Shown one piece after another: positions 11,528 to 23,130 of a DNA stretch of 64,000 nt. The notes under the pieces are model-generated. The model saw nothing but the letters and a program-made list of their open reading frames with translations, had not been told where the DNA came from and did not search any database. The first letter of the stretch is position 1. Each line of letters opens with the position of its first letter. Made by a program: the position numbers and the translations under genes. This stretch comes from Tricholomella constricta (lineage: Eukaryota; Basidiomycota; Agaricomycetes; Agaricales; Lyophyllaceae), in assembly GCA_013368375.1 (NCBI GenBank), contig JAACJP010000002.1:2265709-2329708 (forward strand), written 5' to 3'.

Positions 11528-12947
11528 ATGTCAACCTTTAATTCGTACGTTGAGCCCACCGCGAGCGGCGTTTCTGCTTCGGCATCCAGCAGCACTCCGG
11601 CATCCGACGATGCGTCGAAAAAGAAAAAGGCAGCAAAGCGGCGGAAAGTTAATCATGCGTGCTTGTACTGCAGGCGTAGCCATATGACTTGCGACGAAGG
11701 CCGGCCATGCCAGCGCTGGTGAGTCCTTGTCCATCATCCGAGGTCCAGACCCACTGATTGCCTACAGCATCAAACGGGAGATCGGACATCTTTGCCACGA
11801 TGAACGACGGCCCAAGCCCAACGAAAAGCAACCTGTTCTATCCCCCGCTGACATGTCCCGCTCCTTTGCCCCAGGTATGTCCCTGCTCAAAAGCCCTCAT
11901 CTCCTCTTTACCCCTCCTTCTGCAGTCACCGTCTATCAGAGTCCGCCCCAGACCTCTGCCTGGCCCATCGGCGTCCCCCAAGGCCAGTTCCTGTACCAAT
12001 CAGAGACCCTGGGCAACGAATTCTCCGTCCTAAGGTCCGCTCCCACGCCTCCATAATCTCCGGGACTTACCTTGCTCCCACAGCGACTTTCTCGAGACCC
12101 TCGACGAAGGCTCCTTTTTCACCTCCCCGCCGCCCACCACCACCACCCTGTCCCCCCCGCTCCTCTCCACAGGCACCACCTACACCACCACCTCTACCCT
12201 CGGACAACAACATCAAGGTCAACTTCAACAGCAACAACCGGCCTTCCCGCGCCCGCACCCGCCGTCCTGCATCCCCGCCGCCCCCGCCGATGTGGTGCTG
12301 CCGTCCGCGACGATGCAGGAACGCTTCCTCCTCACCGCCGCAGACCAAGAATCGGGCTCGCGCGATGAGCGGCTCAACCGCGTCATCCGGAGCAAGTACG
12401 AAGCGGGCCTGCTCAAGCCGTACAACTACGTAAAGGGCTACGCACGCCTATCACGCTGGATGGACAGGAAGTAAGTGTTGTATGCTGTGCCGCGGGGACG
12501 AGCGCTGACTCCTCCCTTCTCTCGGCGCAGCGTGTCCCAGGAATCGAAGCAACAGATCCTGCAGCCCCTCTCCGTCCTGCGCCCCAAATTCCGCGTGCGT
12601 CTGCATCTGCTTTCCTCTTCCCGTCCGGGGTCTCATCCCGCCTCTTGCTGACGTGCGTTGAACAAACAGGCGGTGGCGCAGTCCCTACGCGACCTGGACC
12701 TGGTGTTCATCGAAGAGGCCTTTGAGCGGCTGCTGCTCGACTACGACCGGGTCTTCTCCGCCATGGGCGTGCCCGCCTGCCTGTGGCGCCGCACGGGCGA
12801 GATATATAAAGGCAATAGAGAGTTCTCGGAGCTCGTGGGCGTTGATGGGTATATGCTGCGTGATGTACGTCTCCCCTTTCCCTCACCCCCGCCGTACCTT
12901 CTTGCCGCGGATGAGGCTGATGTGTGACGTGTGTGCACTGTTGCTGC

Positions 12948-12978
<31 letters not shown>

Positions 12979-13745
12979 TGATAGGGCCGATTATGCATCT
13001 ATGAGCTGATGGCGGAAGAGTCGGCGGTCAATTATTGGGAGGCGAGTCTCCCCCCTTCTTCTTCTTCTCTCCCTCCCGCACGAGCTCACGAGCATCATTG
13101 CAAACGCAATCCCCTGATTTACCCCCTCGTGCTGCATCCAAGCAGAAATACGGCCATGTCGCGTTCGACTCGAGCCAGAAAGCGGTGCTCACGTCGTGCG
13201 TGCTGCGGTACAAGCCGCATGTGAATACAGGGGGTTCGGTGAGGGATAAGGACAAGATCAGGGCGCGGGGCGCGGGGGCGGACCAGGGGAAAGCGACGGC
13301 GGGGGCGGGGGCGGGGGCGGAGCACGACAGAGACAAGGATAAGGATAAGGATCAGGACAAAGAACGGGATAAGGATAGGGATAAGGGTAGGGAGGGGGAG
13401 AAGGGGGAGGGGAAGGGAGAGGGGAAGGAGAAGGGGGAGAGCCCCGCCAAGTATAAGCGCAAACACAAGGATGACGCGTCGGGGGCAGGTCTCGAGGACG
13501 GTGCCCCTACTGACGCGGGGGCGGGAACGCCATTTGGAAACGGGAACGGGAACGGGAAGGGAAATAAGGGAGGAGGAGGAGAGGGAGCAGGAGAGGAAGG
13601 GGGAGAGGGAGGGGCAAAGGAGGAGGAGGAGGAGGAGGAGGAGGGGGCAGAAGAGGGTTTCATCAACTGCTGCTTCTCGTTCACGATCCGGCGCGACAAG
13701 TGGGGGATCCCGACTATGATTGTTGGGAACTTTATCAAGTGCTAG
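11528..13745 (+). CDS. ERT1: ERT1/AcuK-type transcription regulator (Zn2Cys6 + PAS), gluconeogenesis/ethanol-type carbon control
   Basis: Eight exons fit in phase: 11528-11718, 11768-11874, 11926-12034, 12084-12470, 12531-12594, 12670-12864, 12985-13041 and 13146-13745, giving 569 aa. A basic run (KKKKAAKRRK) precedes a complete Zn2Cys6 cluster: C45, C48, C55, C61, C64 and C73, with SHMTCDEGRPCQRC across the first intron. This spelling is characteristic of the ERT1/AcuK/Rds2 family, which activates gluconeogenic and nonfermentable-carbon genes in other fungi. A middle Gln/Pro/Thr-rich region is followed by a PAS-like domain (about residues 300-405, including MGVPACLWRR and GNREFSELVGVDG). The C-terminal end of that domain (FINCCFSFTIRRDKWGIP) is displaced by a ~140-residue Asp/Lys/Gly/Glu insertion. 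Intron 2 is 51 bp, so its retention would keep the frame. The seventh intron (13042-13145) uses a GC donor. The in-frame upstream GTG at 11465 is not used as start. Confidence 0.88.
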
Positions 13746-14396
13746 GTGCTAGGTGCTAGATGCTAGGGAGGGTGTTGGGTGGTGTTGGGTGTTGGGCGTT
13801 GGGTGTTGGGTGTTCGGTTCTCTCCTTCTCGCCTTGTTCTCCCCCACAACCTCCTTTTGAATCCCAGTCCTTGGTTCTTGGTTCTTGGTTCTGGTCTTCG
13901 TTTTTAATTCTGGTTCTCTTTCGAATTTAAGCCTTCGAGATTGGATCGCTTGTTATGGTATGTATGTATAGTGGGTGGACAAAGAGAAGAAAAGAATTAT
14001 GTATAGTGGGTGGACAAAGAGAAGAAAAGAAAGGAAAAAGAAAAGGGCGCTCGGGGGATGTTACTTTTTTATTCGTTATTTCCTGTTGCGTTGCTGCTTT
14101 CTCTTTACTGCTGCTGGGCGGCTGGGTGCGGATTGCGGAGTGCGGGGTGCGGAGTGCGGATGGCGGATTGCGGGCTAGACGTGGTAGGGGGGCGGAGGCA
14201 GGTTGATCTTATCCACGTACTTAATGGAGTGCGTAGACGTACACGTATTCGAACACGACCGGGTTGGTTCACAGTCACTTGCTACGAGAACTGGTGGTGG
14301 CACATTTCAGTCATTCAAATTTTGGGGTATTAAGATATTTTCCACGGCGCTATGACCTAAAATATATAGAGAATCGCTCCACGATCACCAGGATCC
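13746..14396. other. intergenic between convergent genes, with short direct repeats
   Basis: This stretch holds the 3' ends of the two convergent genes. It contains runs of ggtgttgggt-like units (13768-13812), two head-to-tail copies of a ~30-bp sequence beginning tgtatagtgggtggacaaag (starts near 13965 and 13999), and a short tract of near-repeated cgga/gtgcgg units (14133-14170). No gene is visible. Confidence 0.5.
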
Positions 14397-16862
14397 CTAT
14401 CGCTCCTCCTCCCCCATCGAAACATCTTCGAGCTCATCGCGCTCCACCCCATCCTCATCTCCTCCATCCTCAGATTCAAGCATGTCCTCCTCCTCGTCCT
14501 CATCTTCATCCTCCTCCTTGACCTTTCCCTTCCCCTTGCCCTTCCCCTTGCCCTTCCCCTTATCCTTGTCCTTATCCTTGTCCTTCCCATCCCCCCTCAC
14601 CGACACCTTGCCCTTCCCCACCCCCACCCCCGTCCCCGCCCCCGTCCGCTCCCGCTCCTTCTCCCTCCCCTTCCCCCACCGCCTCGGCACATTCTTCCCG
14701 CCCCCACCCGCCCCCCCACTCCCCCTCACCCCCCCACTCTCCCTACACGTCCTCCGATGCCTCGCCAAAGCATCCGCCCGACTCAATACACGCCCACACA
14801 CGCACACGAACCGCTCCAACGCTCCTCCCCACATCACTCCTCCTAATCCTCCCACTCCCACTCCCACTCCCATCCCTCCCGCTCCTCCTCCTCCTCCTGA
14901 TCCTGATCCCTCCCCGCTTCCGCCTTCACCCATCCCGAGCACGAACCCGGAGCCGGAGCCGGCCCCGGAGCTGGACGAGGAATCAAGCCCGAGAAGCAGG
15001 GCGGCGTGCTTCCCGCTCATGTGCCGGTATGCGTCGTTGCGCCGCGTAAAGTCCATAGCGCAGTAGAGGCATGCGTAGCGCGTCTTTCCTGCCCGTTTGA
15101 AGGAGGGGATTGGGGGCCGGAAGGGTTTCGTGCTGTCCGCTCCCGCTGCTGCTGCTGCTGCTGATGATGCTGATGCTGATGCTGATGCTGATGTTGCTGT
15201 CGCAGTTGAGGTGGAGGTGGCGGTGGTGGAGGTGGAGGTGGAGGTGGATGTGGAGAGGGAGGTGGAGGTGGAGGTGGAGAGGGAGAGGGGGGCGTGCGGG
15301 GTGTTGGTGACGCGGAATGTTGTTGTGAGCGTTCGTGGGGGTTGAGTTGCGGCTGTGGCCGTAGCCGTAGGAGGCGCAGAGGCAGAGGTAGAGGCAAGGG
15401 GGGCGGACTGGACGTGGGGGCTTAAGCTTGGGTGCGGCCGGGCCCGGGCCCGGGGCAAGGGCAAAGGCGAGCGCGGCGGAGGCGGTAAAGACGCCCTGGT
15501 GGAGGAGGAGCGCGTGGAGGACGCAGTGGACGCCTTGGCCTTTGCCTGTGCCTGCGTCGTTGGTTTGGTGCGGGACGGAGGCTTGTACTCCGTCTCCTGC
15601 TCGTCCTCGGACACGTCCTCATCGTTATTTTCGTCCTCCTCGTCACCTTCATCCTCATCATCTTCGTCCTCCTCGTCTTCATCCTCATCCTCGTCCTCGT
15701 CCTCATCCTCGTCCTCATCCTCATCTTCGTCGTCGTCCCGAACCCGTCCCCGGATGTATCGAGGCCTGCCGCGCGGGTAGTGCAAGGCCGAGGACCCTGC
15801 GACCGGAGCAGAGCCGTAAGTGCGTGCTCTGCCATAAGACCTCTGTGCAGCCGACCCAGGGACATCTGCGGGGATGGGGAAGCGGCGCTGGTCTTCCGGC
15901 GGGGGCGGGGGCGGGGGCCAAACCGACCTTGGGGGCCACGAGGACGAAGACGGAAGGGGCGGGTCGCGGAGGGCAAAGGGGCGGGAGAGCGAGGGGGGCG
16001 GGGAGGGCACGCGCGGGATGGTGTCGTCGTGTGCCTTCTTTATCCTCGTCGCGGAACTGGGATTAGGATTCGGTCGAGGGTTTTGTGTACGCGCACGCTC
16101 CCGGGCACGGGCACGTTCACGCTGGCGGATGGGGGTGGGGGTTAGCTGGCGGACGTACGTGTTGTGCTCGCTGGAGCTGGAGTGGGAGTGGGAGTCAGGG
16201 AGGGGGGTGATGTGCACGGGGGAGGTCTGTGTTGAGCGGTCGATGCCGGCCATCCTCGGTTCCGGCGTCCCGTGGTAGGTGCGGTATCGCGGCGCTGGGG
16301 ATGCAAGACGATGGGTGCTGGGTGGGGCGCTGCTGTAGGAGGTGGGGTAGTGCCGGTAGTGCGGCTGCTGGGGGTAGTCATCGTATGGGTGACGGATCCG
16401 GTAGTGCTGGTGAGGCGGGGGCGGGGGTGGGGGAGGCGAATCGCGGGGATCGGGGTAGGGGTATGGCTGTGTGTAGTGCCTGGAGCGGTCGTGGGCACGT
16501 GAGGACGACGAGGATGAAGAAGGATATAAATCAAATGACCTCCTGCGTGGTTCGTCCTCCTCAGAGGAGGATAAGGATCGGGATGTGTGCCGAGGAGTGC
16601 TGTTTGAGCTGCTGGAGGAGCGGATGGACTGGTGTGAGGGGGGGCGAGAGCGGTGGATGGAGGGCAGGGGGTATGGAGAGTGGCGTGAGTGGTGGCGATG
16701 AAGAAGGATATGGGGAGAGGTGTGGCGGGGTGGCGCATAGATTGTGCGGGACGTGGAGGAGTGTTGTTGGGAAGACATGTCCTGCGACGTGGCGGGGTTC
16801 ATTGATATTGGGGGGCGCAACGTGGTTTCCGCCTGTGCCACTGATCTTTTGTCCTTTCTCAT
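14397..16862 (-). CDS. acidic, Ser/Arg-rich protein with two C2H2-like zinc fingers (821 aa)
   Basis: This is a single long minus-strand frame starting at the ATG 16862. The N-terminal half is rich in Ser, His, Arg, Tyr and Pro. A long Asp/Glu block lies near residues 376-420, followed by a Thr/Ser/Ala-rich segment. A good C2H2 finger is visible near residues 593-615 (CLYC, 12 residues, H-M-S-G-K-H). A second, degenerate finger sits near residue 683 (CVC, 12 residues, H-R-R-T-C, thus C2HC). The tail is Lys-rich, then strongly acidic. Finger spacing suggests nucleic-acid binding, and the acidic blocks could be activation or chromatin-contact regions. I do not recognise a named family. The coding DNA is so repetitive that the opposite strand also shows long open frames, which I treat as shadows. 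Confidence 0.8.
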   Translation of the reverse strand: MRKDKRSVAQAETTLRPPISMNPATSQDMSSQQHSSTSRTIYAPPRHTSPHILLHRHHSRHSPYPLPSIHRSRPPSHQSIRSSSSSNSTPRHTSRSLSSSEEDEPRRRSFDLYPSSSSSSSRAHDRSRHYTQPYPYPDPRDSPPPPPPPPHQHYRIRHPYDDYPQQPHYRHYPTSYSSAPPSTHRLASPAPRYRTYHGTPEPRMAGIDRSTQTSPVHITPLPDSHSHSSSSEHNTYVRQLTPTPIRQRERARARERARTQNPRPNPNPSSATRIKKAHDDTIPRVPSPPPSLSRPFALRDPPLPSSSSWPPRSVWPPPPPPPEDQRRFPIPADVPGSAAQRSYGRARTYGSAPVAGSSALHYPRGRPRYIRGRVRDDDEDEDEDEDEDEDEDEDEDEEDEDDEDEGDEEDENNDEDVSEDEQETEYKPPSRTKPTTQAQAKAKASTASSTRSSSTRASLPPPPRSPLPLPRARARPHPSLSPHVQSAPLASTSASAPPTATATAATQPPRTLTTTFRVTNTPHAPLSLSTSTSTSLSTSTSTSTSTTATSTSTATATSASASASASSAAAAAAGADSTKPFRPPIPSFKRAGKTRYACLYCAMDFTRRNDAYRHMSGKHAALLLGLDSSSSSGAGSGSGFVLGMGEGGSGEGSGSGGGGGAGGMGVGVGVGGLGGVMWGGALERFVCVCGRVLSRADALARHRRTCRESGGVRGSGGAGGGGKNVPRRWGKGREKERERTGAGTGVGVGKGKVSVRGDGKDKDKDKDKGKGKGKGKGKGKVKEEDEDEDEEEDMLESEDGGDEDGVERDELEDVSMGEEER

Positions 16863-17659
16863 GCTTGCTGTTGTTGTGCCACAACTCGCGGCACAATCCG
16901 ATCACACGCGCCACCGAGCTTAGGATCAATCTTCTCATCCCCATCTCCTCCTATCCATCCATTCGCAGAACAAGCGCCTGGTCACCGGGAGGACAATGTT
17001 TTTTTTGCCCAGCACTGCCACGAGGCAACGTGGCTGTATAATGTAAGCCGGCCCGCCACATCCTTCCCACGTGTCAGCCGCCTCAACTCCGCACGAGTAC
17101 TCTGTCGTAATTATAACTCGTTTTGTATCGGGCGTCAGCCTGAGTGTGCGCGAATCTGAGGAGGCTTTGCCGTTGTTGTGGTTTAACGAAAGAGGACGCA
17201 GCTATAGCCCCCCGCGCCCGAGGGATGTGCCGTGTTCGAGGCGTGGGAGTGGGGCGCAGTTGGCGTGATGGAGGGACCGGCGCCGTGTGCGTAGCATAGC
17301 CAGCCGCGCCCGGAGACATGCGCAGATGCCAGTAAACCATCAGCCCCTCGCCGCCACCAAGCGGATGGCGGCGGTTCCGAACACTTTGAACCGAATAGAG
17401 GATCGAGAGGCTCCCATGCTGGAGAGCTACTGTAGAGTCGACCTCTAGCGAGCGGCGAGCGGTAATAAGGACGGAAGGACGAGCAAAGGAGACGCCAAGG
17501 GCGGTTAGTCTCTTGGTGAAGACGACATGACACGGACGACGCAGGTGTTCAAGGAGAACGCAAAGGGCAGTGGGTCAGCAAGGTAAGGCTGGAATGTTAT
17601 AAAATGCACCTAAACGTCTTACACGGATTATAAAGGAGGTAGGACGGGTGAGACGGGCA
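16863..17659. other. intergenic, no gene recognised
   Basis: The first part should hold the promoter of the divergent zinc-finger gene. Nothing else recognisable: no splice-compatible frame and no repeat apart from the array that starts near 17660. Confidence 0.4.
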
Positions 17660-19400
17660 GGGGAAGGAAAGGACTGCATGTGACAGAATTCGGCGACCCA
17701 GCGTTAAAGCAGGGGCACAGGAGGTCGCACCAGCACTGGAAGCCCCACAATGATAGCCTGACGCGTGGTGTCGCCGCGCACAGGCTAGCGGACGGTAAGA
17801 TTCGATTCCTGACGGGCGGCGCATGCGTACCGAATCTATAATGATCTAATCATGCGACGTGGGGCGCTTTTCGATGGACAGCCAGCTGCGAGGTGATCGA
17901 TAGTGCTTGTGGCTTATTGTTGGAACCTGGCTGCTGTGAATGTCACTCATGCAGAATACAGAATGCGGAATGCGGAAAAGCTCCCTAGGAAGGGGAAGTT
18001 GGGGACACAGGACAGGAAGGATGAAATAACTGCGTGTAGGTGAGAGAATTCGTCGACCCACAAGTCGCAAGACTAGCGTTAAAGGCAGGGGCACAGGAGG
18101 TTGGGAAAGCCCCACAGTGATAGAGTCCAACCCGAAAACATTATCGCCGCGCACAGGCTAGGGGATGGTAAGACTCGATTCCTGACGGGCGACGGGCGGC
18201 GCATGTGGAACGATCTAGGTTAATCTAATCACGCGACGTAAAGGGGGTGTGTGGTTTTGGATGGACAGTCAGCCGCGGGGTGATCGACAGTGCTTGTGGC
18301 TTTTTATTGTTGGAACCCGGCTGGTGTGAGGCGCTGGGAGGGGGAGTTGTGGACACAGGGATACAGGCCAGGCGCTTTCGATGGCTCACAGGAAGACCCT
18401 TGGCGACGGTGCTGGAACTAGATGGAAAGTTTGACGTTTGTGGGCGCCCATACTAACGCATGCATGCATGCAGCACCGCCCCACCCCACGGCGTACTTTG
18501 GTTCTGCTGAGTGGTACGTCGTCTGCGTGATCAGATCGGCGCCAACGTCGTCCTTGCCGCGACGAACGACCCCGCGCGGAATTCAGGGTCGAGGTCTCAG
18601 GCTAGGAAGCGACGAAGGATTTTAAAGGCGGTGGGGTCATGCCGTGCAGTGCTTTGCCTCGCTGACGTGAATTGTTTTTTTGATGGACAGCCACCCGCGG
18701 GGCAATCGAAAGCGCCTGTGGCTTATTGCTGGAACGCGGCTGCTGCGAGGGCCACGAATGCAGAATGCGGAGAAGCTCGCCGGGAAAAGGGTGTTGGGGA
18801 CACAGGCCAGGCACTTTCACTTTCAAGGCGGCTCAGAGGAAGACCCTTGGCGACGGCGCTGGAACTAGATAGAAGGATGGGTTGAAAACTGCGTGCAGGT
18901 GAGAGATAATTCGTCGACCCACCAGTCGCAAGGTTAGCGTTAAAGCAGGGGCACAGGAGGTCGCACCAACACTGGAAGCCCCACAGTGATAGAGTCCAAC
19001 GCGAGAGCAGTGTCGCCGCGCACAGGCTAGCGGATGATAAGATTCGATTCCTGACGGGCGACGGGCGGCGCAGGTGGAACAATCTATAATCTAATCACGC
19101 GACGTAGAGAGGGTGTGTGGTTTTGGATGGACAGCCATCTAGAAGGTTTGATTTTTGTGGGCGCCAGTACTCACGCATGCATGCAGTCTGCACCGCCCCA
19201 CCCCACCGCGTACTTTGGTTCTACTGAGCGGTACCGTGTCGTCTGGGTGATCAGATCGGCGCCAACGTTGTCCTTGCCGCGACGAACGACCTCGCGCGCG
19301 GAATTCAGGGTCGTGATCCAGGTTAGGAAGCGCTTGAATGAGCGACGAAGTGGAGTTTCAAGGCGGTGGGGCCATGCCGTGCAATGCTGACGTTGATTGT
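17660..19400. repeat. complex repeat array built from three shuffled modules
   Basis: Three modules recur. Module 1 begins near an aattcg..cgaccca phrase and ends with gattcctgacgggcg and a cgcgacgta-like tail; copies lie at about 17683-17865, 18049-18240 and 18905-19108. Module 2 begins with tggatggacagcca and ends near ggacacaggcc; copies lie at about 17870-18020, 18255-18370 and 18678-18815, with a partial start near 19123. Module 3 begins with tttgtgggcgcc and runs through ggtgatcagatcggcgccaacg; copies lie at about 18436-18620 and 19155-19340. Copies differ by substitutions and small indels, so the array is not recent. No coding potential is evident, and I cannot assign it to a transposon class. 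Confidence 0.7.
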
Positions 19401-22089
19401 GTGCCGCGCCGGTCCGAGCGTGTGAGGCCTCGTGCGTTGCCAGCGGTGTGGCTGAGATGTGGTCGTCGCCACTGGACCTTAGGCCTGTCCAGGGCTGCAG
19501 TTTGCAGACGAATCAATGGGACAGGCGCGGGGATGATCGATGATCAGAGCCCTGGCTCTTGGTTCATATCGTGTTCATAAGGCCACGCAAGATAGAACAA
19601 CCTGTATGGGTGTGGCATGGGCAAGAAGCGAGAAAAGAGTAGCGCCCCAACCATCGAGTTTGTTTGTTGTTTGTAAACTGTGTAATGGTTTAGTTTCTTT
19701 TGAGGATGTTGCCACTGATCCCGTCAACGAAGACTAAATAGTTGGAGCCTTAGGCGAGAGGCATCGAGTCGACGGTGATTGAACGGCCACCATCGCCTGC
19801 GCTGCTCTGCACCTCGGTTTCCAGACGTCTGGATGGGCGGGCGCTCATAAACAATTCGGTTACTCTTGCAGTGCAGGTGCCGGTGAGTCTCTCCAACGCG
19901 ATGGGTTGACATCAATACAATATCTACCTTCGGCGACCTTTCATCTTCGATCCCTGTGCTCTCCGTACACACCTTCACATTCCTGGCAACCCTCCTCCCT
20001 TCGTCCTTCTACCACTCACTGAGTTCTCTTGTCCTTCGCTTGCAAATAAATTACCAAGTTTGGACGCTTCACACCTCGATAGACGGCGGCGGTCTTGCCG
20101 CGCCCGTATCTTCGCCATACTGGCGTGTAGAAGGATACTGTGGCGGGAGTCTGAGTGGAATTGCTGGACATGGCGCATGAAGGTTGAAGGGCGAGAGGCG
20201 TGCGTGGACGGCGCCGAAGAGAAGACGAAGCGAACCTCGCGTTGAGTCCTACGCTTTCACGCCGCTTGTTCAAATATTGACCTAGTCCCTATTTAGCGCT
20301 TCGCATGGAACCAGTGCATCTATCGTGACCATGCCCAGCGCCGAGCGAAGGAGGACATCCAACATGCCCCCGCCGCCACCGCCACACAGGCAACCATAGC
20401 CTTGGTCATGGCCCTCCATATTTCCCGCACAACTTTTTCCTCCACAGACGGACTATGGGCATAACTGCAACTACCTGGCTGCACGCCACCTCGTGGTGTC
20501 CAGAGACCGCAGCTCCGAGTTGACCACAGAATCGGCGGCACCCCCAGAAGCCCGCTGCACGGCACGCGCCGCATTATAGAGCGTCTTACCCGCCGGTTAA
20601 GCGCCTTTGGACTGACGTGGGATACCGATATCCACGAGCTCTATCAGCCACGCAAATAGCATGGTACTCATCGTCAGTCGTGGGGACTGTTTCGTTGTCC
20701 CTCGAAACGAAGCATAAAAACCGTCGACGTGACTTTATGCCTTTGTGGCGTTGTGGCTTTGTCGACTTGTACGCTCAGCACCTTCCGCCAGCGTTATCGA
20801 TGCCTCAAATAGGGTTTACAGGCGTCCAGTGCCTGTACTTGCCTCTCCTCGGGCGAATCTAACTCTGAGGGGAAGCAGTACCTTATCCAGGAAAGCCCTT
20901 GGGGATACTGACTCCTTGGGGCCTTTGAGCACTTGGGAATCCTTCCAACCGGTGGGCATTGCGCCTCCATAAATGCATGCCTGTATGGTGGGCGAGCTTT
21001 CTCTCGAATGGGGCCATCAGGCGGCCAGTTCTCGTCCTTGACATATCTCCAACGAATTCGGGGTAAGCAATATTTTTTCCTCAAAAGGCGTTAAGGATAC
21101 TGACATCTTCGAGCCTCGATTCCTTCAACCGGTGAGTACTGTGCCTGCATGCTTGTGTGGCGGGCTTAAATACAATCATGCATTATTATATACTGTGCTC
21201 GATTTCTCCGGCCGCCGGGATGCACATAATTTGTGATCGACGTTCATCACTGCCATGCCTCTGATATCTGCCTATATGCATACAAATAACGATCTGAGTG
21301 GAGTTCTGGTCGAAGTCCATCACCGTGCGTGCCTCCCACAGCTACGTGTCCATACGAAAAACGATCCGAGAGGGGTTCTGGTTTCCTGCTTCGCAGGTTC
21401 AGACATGTTGCGACCGAGCTTCGCCATCGAAGCCATACATGTTTTACCTCATGCGCACCAGCGGAACCTGCCTTGAGCACAGCGCTTACTAGCGTCTGCG
21501 GTTCCCTCATGTCATCAAGATCGGGTCGGCATCGGGGAGTCCCTGCTCCCCCGATGCAGAGCCCATGTTTTGCTAACGATAGCCGACGTCGGTCAGCAGC
21601 CTCCTTTCCCGCGTTCCGCCCACCACAGCACCACGCCACTCGAGTTGGCCCGCCTCACGAGCTACCGCTGCGTCTACACACCTTATGCGTCAATGCTGCG
21701 GTAATGGGTGGGTGGGAGGTGTTTTTGAACATGGCAGCGTCCCGGAAGCGAAAGAGTGGCGTACCATTGGCGTAAACCAGGCGGCCTATCGGATGCGCCC
21801 GCGGGATGGAGTCGTTGCGGTCCCTCGCTGCATCGCTCTGTGCTAGGGGTTATAGTTATATTATTCGGGGAGTCGTGAGCACCTCCTGTGTAAACGGTGG
21901 GTTGAGTCAAAAAGCTAGGTTCACATGTTCTCGAGGGTCTGTCCGTCATCATGGGACAATACCAATACTCTGTTAACGACAGTACAAGCGCGGTGGATGC
22001 GCGAAGATTAGCAAACAGTATATAACAGGCGAGGGGGGAAGCCCTCGGCGTGTACCAACGGCCCAACGCAAGGTGGGCAGCGGCAGGCC
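19401..22089. other. intergenic, no gene recognised
   Basis: No convincing exon was found. A short imperfect direct repeat sits at 20941-20990 and 21121-21170 (an accggtg phrase followed by gcctgcatgc-like text). An open minus frame near 20016-20172 begins MSSNSTQTP and meets a GTAATT-type donor, which might be the first exon of an unrecognised gene, but no partner exon could be found. Confidence 0.35.
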
Positions 22090-23130
22090 CTAGCACCCAA
22101 AGCAGCCGGTGCCGTCCTCGTCGCCCTCATCCTCCAGGTCCTCGACGTTCGCAAACGCCTCCCTGCCCGTTTCGCGGAGGACGCCGAATCTAACCTCACC
22201 GATCTGATGCAGGACCTTGCCGGGAACGTGGTGCTTGTTTGCGGCCGCGAGGGCCCGGTCAAAGGAGACGTTGCGCGTCGCAGAGAGGATGTGCGAGAAC
22301 GCGAAGGAGAGGTTGGTCTTGTTGTGGTTGAAAAGGTGGTGCGTGCCGAGCGCGATGCAGAGGAACGTCACTCCGAGGGTGCACTGTGGGCCGACGCGGC
22401 CAGTGTTAGAGAGGGACAGAAGGGGTGAAGAAGGGAAGTACGAACGGCGTATGGGATTGCGAGCCACCGGGGGTTGTAGACGTAGACGGAGACGCCGTCA
22501 CTCTCGGCTACTGTGAGGCTGCCGCCAGGGAAGATGGCGGCGTATGGTACGACGATGGTAATGATCCCGTATAAAACGAAAGAAAAGCAGTTGGTCCAAA
22601 GAGTGAGTGAGAGTAGGCCGGAGGGTCTCCGATGTTGGAGTTCGATGACGCGGTCGATCTCTGAGAGTCTTCATGAGCAGGGAGGTGGTGTTATGCAGTG
22701 ATGGTTTACTTACGAAGTACGGTCAATTCCGTGGTGCGGAGTGCCTTCCAAGCGTGCTGGGAAAGTCCGCACGACATGGAACGCACGACAAAAGACTTGA
22801 AGAGGAATGCAAAGAGATTCAGAATCCAGTGTTGTTGCTTCTGCGTCAAGTTCTTCAGCGGGAAGCTTTTGTTGAATGCCGTGATCGCGAATCGGTCCAA
22901 GTTCATAAGAGTGTCCCTGTTCGTCGTGCATGCGTTAGTCCGTGGCTAGGAAAATTAATATCGACTGCGGAGAAAGCGCACACTGGTTCTCCTGCGAGCA
23001 ATGTGTTGACGACATGATGCCCGATTGCGCAGCCAAGGGCGAGAATAAAATAGAAGATAGGTTTCGAGCCAGTTAAATGCCGAGACCCTCGGGCCATAGG
23101 ATGGTCAGTGTCATATTCTGCCTTCGCCAT
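22090..23130 (-). CDS. multi-pass membrane protein, basidiomycete family of unknown function (286 aa, 4 exons)
   Basis: Four minus-strand exons join in phase: 22982-23130, 22714-22916, 22446-22660 and 22090-22383 (861 nt, 286 residues). All introns are GT-AG with lengths of 65, 53 and 62 bp. The ATG at 23130 is used because an in-frame TGA lies two codons upstream. Early residues contain GSRHLTGSKPIFYFILALG and then AIGHHVVNTLLAGEPV, a membrane segment. A second hydrophobic segment (ILNLFAFLFKSFVV) follows, a third lies around FSFVLYGIITIVVPYAAIF, and a fourth is GVTFLCIALGTHHLF. The C-terminus is hydrophilic, acidic, and ends in C-F-G-C. This layout resembles uncharacterised Agaricomycete membrane proteins. 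A role in transport or sensing cannot be read from the sequence. Confidence 0.82.

Noticed and set aside
14482..15066. Long plus-strand Ser/Pro frame opposite the two-finger protein
   Set aside because: It is a shadow of the acidic and Lys-rich codons of the minus-strand gene.
17798..17815. gattcgattcc motif resembling a tRNA B box, repeated at 18171 and 19041
   Set aside because: An A-box-like word lies only about 13 bp upstream, too close for a tRNA or tRNA-derived SINE, and no cloverleaf can be drawn.
20030..20075. Similarity of 20040-20075 to 55252-55290 in E1 (caagtttgg then cacacctcga)
   Set aside because: The match is too short and interrupted to claim a third related segment without alignment statistics.
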